From positions 1 through 42,439 of the forward strand of contig CADANQ010000014.1 in the NCBI GenBank assembly GCA_902789365.1: a stretch of DNA of 42,439 nucleotides, in the 5' to 3' direction. Shown here one piece after another: positions 42,414 to 42,439 of this stretch; the stretch's first letter is position 1; every line of letters starts with the position of its first letter. Origin of the DNA: an uncultured Eubacteriales bacterium (GTDB taxonomy: Bacteria > Bacillota > Clostridia > Christensenellales > Aristaeellaceae). Position numbers and translations under genes: made by a program. The notes beneath the pieces are model-generated. The model made no database searches, had not been told where the DNA came from, and worked only from the letters and a program-made list of their open reading frames with translations.

Positions 42414-42439
42414 ATGGCCAGCATCGTCTACCAGACCGA
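42414..42439 (+). CDS. Start of a probable IS1634-type transposase (cut by the window end)
   Basis: Only the first eight codons, MASIVYQT, are visible, preceded by AGGAGGG at 42401-42407. This opening is what I remember of IS1634-family (IS4-like) transposases of Clostridia, but eight residues cannot prove it. The AT-rich leader with its own good promoter, foreign in composition to the GC-rich neighbours, supports a mobile element. Terminal inverted repeats cannot be checked because the right end is outside the window. Confidence 0.45.

Overview
The window looks like chromosomal DNA of a GC-rich, anaerobic, plant-polysaccharide-degrading member of the Clostridia (Bacillota). The reasons are strong AAGGAGG ribosome-binding sites, sigma-A type promoters, a cdaA-cdaR c-di-AMP locus, an Rsb/SpoII-type partner-switching operon, a VanW/YoaR-like protein and DUF6273-type secreted proteins, together with secreted galactanase and xylanase genes. 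A gut or rumen relative would fit, but the exact lineage is inference.

Layout. 1-394: no confident gene; a palindrome and the ftsH promoter. 395-3969: ftsH and a VanW-domain membrane protein. 4030-7508: two secreted modular glycosidases, GH53 endo-galactanase with a carbohydrate-binding tail and GH10 xylanase, closed by a strong terminator. 7598-10298 (minus): GH43-like glycosidase, YdcF/DUF218 protein, alpha/beta hydrolase. 10542-14481 (minus): a five-gene partner-switching operon made of a dCache-HAMP-SpoIIE phosphatase, an RsbW-like ATPase, a STAS protein, a degenerate ATPase-like protein and a second STAS protein, with no sigma factor. 14845-18437 (plus): monoacylglycerol-lipase-like hydrolase, GH113-like glycosidase, membrane polyferredoxin, and a small DMT transporter. 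18438-20406 (minus): ECF sigma factor and its putative anti-sigma partner, followed by an orphaned in-frame tail. 20576-26794 (minus): complete Opp/Dpp-type ABC importer (oppA-B-C-D-F order of transcription). 26984-28411 (plus): small secreted protein and AraC-type regulator. 28529-29914 (minus): M18 aminopeptidase, divergent from a 75-residue protein at 30084 that has a perfect consensus promoter. 30380-30937: a broken Ser/Thr kinase. 31024-35027 (minus): cdaA, cdaR, a membrane protein and an RsmF-like rRNA methyltransferase in one run. 35203-40018 (minus): a polyamine-type ABC importer operon headed by a cupin-XRE regulator. 40317-41096: DUF6273 secreted protein. 41280-42224: glutamyl-Q tRNA(Asp) synthetase. 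42414-end: first codons of what looks like an IS1634-type transposase, preceded by an AT-rich leader.

How it works together. The secreted GH53 and GH10 enzymes would cut pectic galactan and xylan outside the cell. The cytoplasmic GH43-like and GH113-like enzymes could finish imported oligosaccharides, and the Opp-type importer, whose permease carries a large extracytoplasmic insert, could bring in peptides or oligosaccharides. The regulatory genes (partner switch, ECF pair, AraC, PuuR-like) are mostly linked to their own operons.

The most unusual observations are: (1) PotA is about 170 residues too long because two tandem Ig-like repeats of the kind found in surface adhesins sit inside its C-terminal TOBE region; (2) a 75-residue protein with a cationic amphipathic tail is driven by a perfect TTGACA-17-TATAAT promoter; (3) the partner-switching operon has duplicated STAS proteins flanking an ATPase-like protein without recognisable ATP-binding boxes; (4) the putative anti-sigma gene is followed, after one in-frame TGA, by 46 codons of protein-like sequence.
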